NCBI RefSeq assembly: GCF_007004625.1
Contig: NZ_VIFV01000031.1
Location: 1-34,817, forward strand
DNA from: Planococcus salinarum
Lineage (GTDB): Bacteria; Bacillota; Bacilli; Bacillales_A; Planococcaceae
Reading direction: 5' to 3'
DNA length: 34,817 nt
Positions 33,853 to 34,817 of this stretch are shown piece after piece. Made by a program: the position numbers and the translations under genes. Under the pieces are notes generated by a model. It searched no databases, had not been told where the DNA came from, and saw only the letters and a program-made list of their open reading frames with translations. The stretch's first letter is position 1. Each line of letters starts with the position of its first letter.

Positions 33853-34817
33853 GTGTGCCAGGCATGGCAACTATCTAGGTGGTGAAAGTCCACTGTGGGG
33901 GTACACATCGACCAACCACTAAGGAAGCGCAAGGTGCTTATCGTGAGGTAAGGGCTGGAGGAAGCGTGGAATAAAATCTTGGCTCGACGAACAGAAATCT
34001 GATACGAAGGCTCTTCAAAGGGATAAGGCTCCATAACAAGTCGAAGTCCAAAAGATGTGCGTAACTTTGTTGGGTAAATCAGGCGAGTAAAAGAGGAAAG
34101 ATCGTTGTCTTACCCTGGGAGGTCTTGCGGATGCACTGACGTGCAGTCGGAAAAGGTTAGCCGCAAGAAGTCAGCTGAAGCCATAGTAGCGAAGGAATTC
34201 GTGAAGGGCGGAACAATTTATAGTGTTTCAACGCCGCGAGTGCGTAAGGGATGAACTCCGAATGTGTTACGGGTGAAAGTATGAGCGTATCTCAAAGGAC
34301 AACCCCAAATGGAGCTATCGCTTACTACGCGAATGGAAAGGAGAAACGAGTATGGACCTTTTAGAACAGATTCTAAGTAACCAGAATATGAATGAAGCCT
34401 ACTTGCGTGTTTACCGAAATAAAGGGGCAAGCGGGGTCGACGGGATAACGGTCGACGAACTCAAGGAATACCTGAAAGAGCATAAGGATGAATTGCGCCA
34501 GCGCATCCGAACGAGAAAGTACCAGCCACAGGCTGCCTTACGAGTGGAGATCCCAAAAGAGAATGGCAAGATGCGCAAATTGGGCATACCAACAGTTGTG
34601 GACCGGGTCGTTCAACAGGCGATTCATCAAGTGCTCAGTCCGATATTCGAAAAACAGTTCAGTGATTTCAGTTACGGTTTCAGACCCAACAGAAGTTGCG
34701 AGATGGCGATTATCCAAAGCCTAGAATTTCTGAATGACGGATACGACTGGGTCGTGGACATTGACCTGGAAAGATTCTTCGATACGGTCAACCATGATAA
34801 GCTCATGCGAATCATCG
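33853..34817 (+). mobile_element. group II intron, probably class IIC (3' part outside window)
   Basis: The 5' end GTGTGCCAGGCATGG matches the group II GUGYG start and resembles the well-studied Oceanobacillus class IIC intron. Internal blocks TTACCCTGGGAGGTCT (near 34110) and GAAGTCAGCTGAAGCCATAG also match that class. About 500 nt of ribozyme domains I-III precede the reverse transcriptase ORF, which sits in domain IV. Domains V-VI and the 3' splice site are beyond the window. Position directly after a terminator hairpin is the known target preference of class IIC introns. Class was assigned by memory of family features, not by alignment. Confidence 0.88.
34352..34817 (+). CDS. ltrA: group II intron reverse transcriptase/maturase, N-terminal part
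   Basis: The first 155 codons of the intron-encoded protein are present, with no stop to the window edge. The start region is MDLLEQILSNQNMNEAYLRV, followed by NKGASGVDGIT (RT0), then RVEIPKENGKMRKLGIPTVVD and FSYGFRPNRS (RT1-RT2). DIDLERFFDTVNHD (RT3) carries the first catalytic aspartate. The YADD box, maturase (X) domain and any endonuclease domain lie beyond the window. ATG 34352, with AAAGGAG upstream, is the natural start. It helps splicing and drives retrohoming of its own intron. Confidence 0.92.
   Translation, partial: MDLLEQILSNQNMNEAYLRVYRNKGASGVDGITVDELKEYLKEHKDELRQRIRTRKYQPQAALRVEIPKENGKMRKLGIPTVVDRVVQQAIHQVLSPIFEKQFSDFSYGFRPNRSCEMAIIQSLEFLNDGYDWVVDIDLERFFDTVNHDKLMRII

Overview
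The window comes from a low-to-moderate GC Gram-positive chromosome (Bacillota, order Bacillales). The best fit is a Planococcaceae member close to Planococcus/Planomicrobium. The reasons are Bacillus-type ribosomal proteins (zinc-ribbon S14, L16 of 144 aa, zinc-type adenylate kinase), a leucine-type T-box, and the Bacillus order rplM-rpsI-...-salA-...-kbaA with the sporulation genes cwlD and gerD missing. The genus is an inference from gene content, not from a database search. All confidently called genes read on the + strand.

Region 1 (1-12.1 kb): the tail of an IS30-family transposase, then a branched-chain amino acid block. ilvE has its own sigma-A promoter and is followed by a T-box riboswitch and ilvB-ilvH-ilvC-leuA-leuB-leuC-leuD-ilvA, closed by a terminator. 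Together they make threonine deaminase, acetolactate synthase, the reductoisomerase, the leucine branch and the final transaminase; ilvD (dihydroxy-acid dehydratase) is not in the window. ilvA appears to have lost one G just after its original start codon and carries no regulatory domain. A separately promoted Na+/H+ antiporter-family gene follows.

Region 2 (12.1-26.7 kb): the S10-spc-alpha ribosomal super-operon, rpsJ to rplQ, with secY, adk, infA and rpoA. Order and lengths match Bacillus, except that map (and the small KOW gene) normally found between adk and infA is missing. A 417-nt structured, apparently non-coding stretch takes its place. The S10 promoter lies partly inside the 3' arm of the preceding terminator hairpin.

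Region 3 (26.7-31.3 kb): a large composite hairpin terminator, then the ECF transporter energizing module ecfA1-ecfA2-ecfT with truA, and rplM-rpsI behind a likely L13 leader.

Region 4 (31.3-34.8 kb): three nearly identical 123-bp tandem repeats that fold as a long hairpin, salA (Mrp/ApbC-type ATPase), kbaA (KinB activation protein), and a group II intron, probably class IIC. The intron starts two bases after the U-tract of the kbaA terminator. Its 5' ribozyme domains and the first 155 codons of its reverse transcriptase are inside the window; the rest lies beyond the edge.

No wholly new multi-gene system is evident. The items most worth a second look are the adk-infA gap, the ilvA frameshift, the intron placed at a terminator, the tandem hairpin repeat, and the retention of kbaA without its sporulation neighbours.
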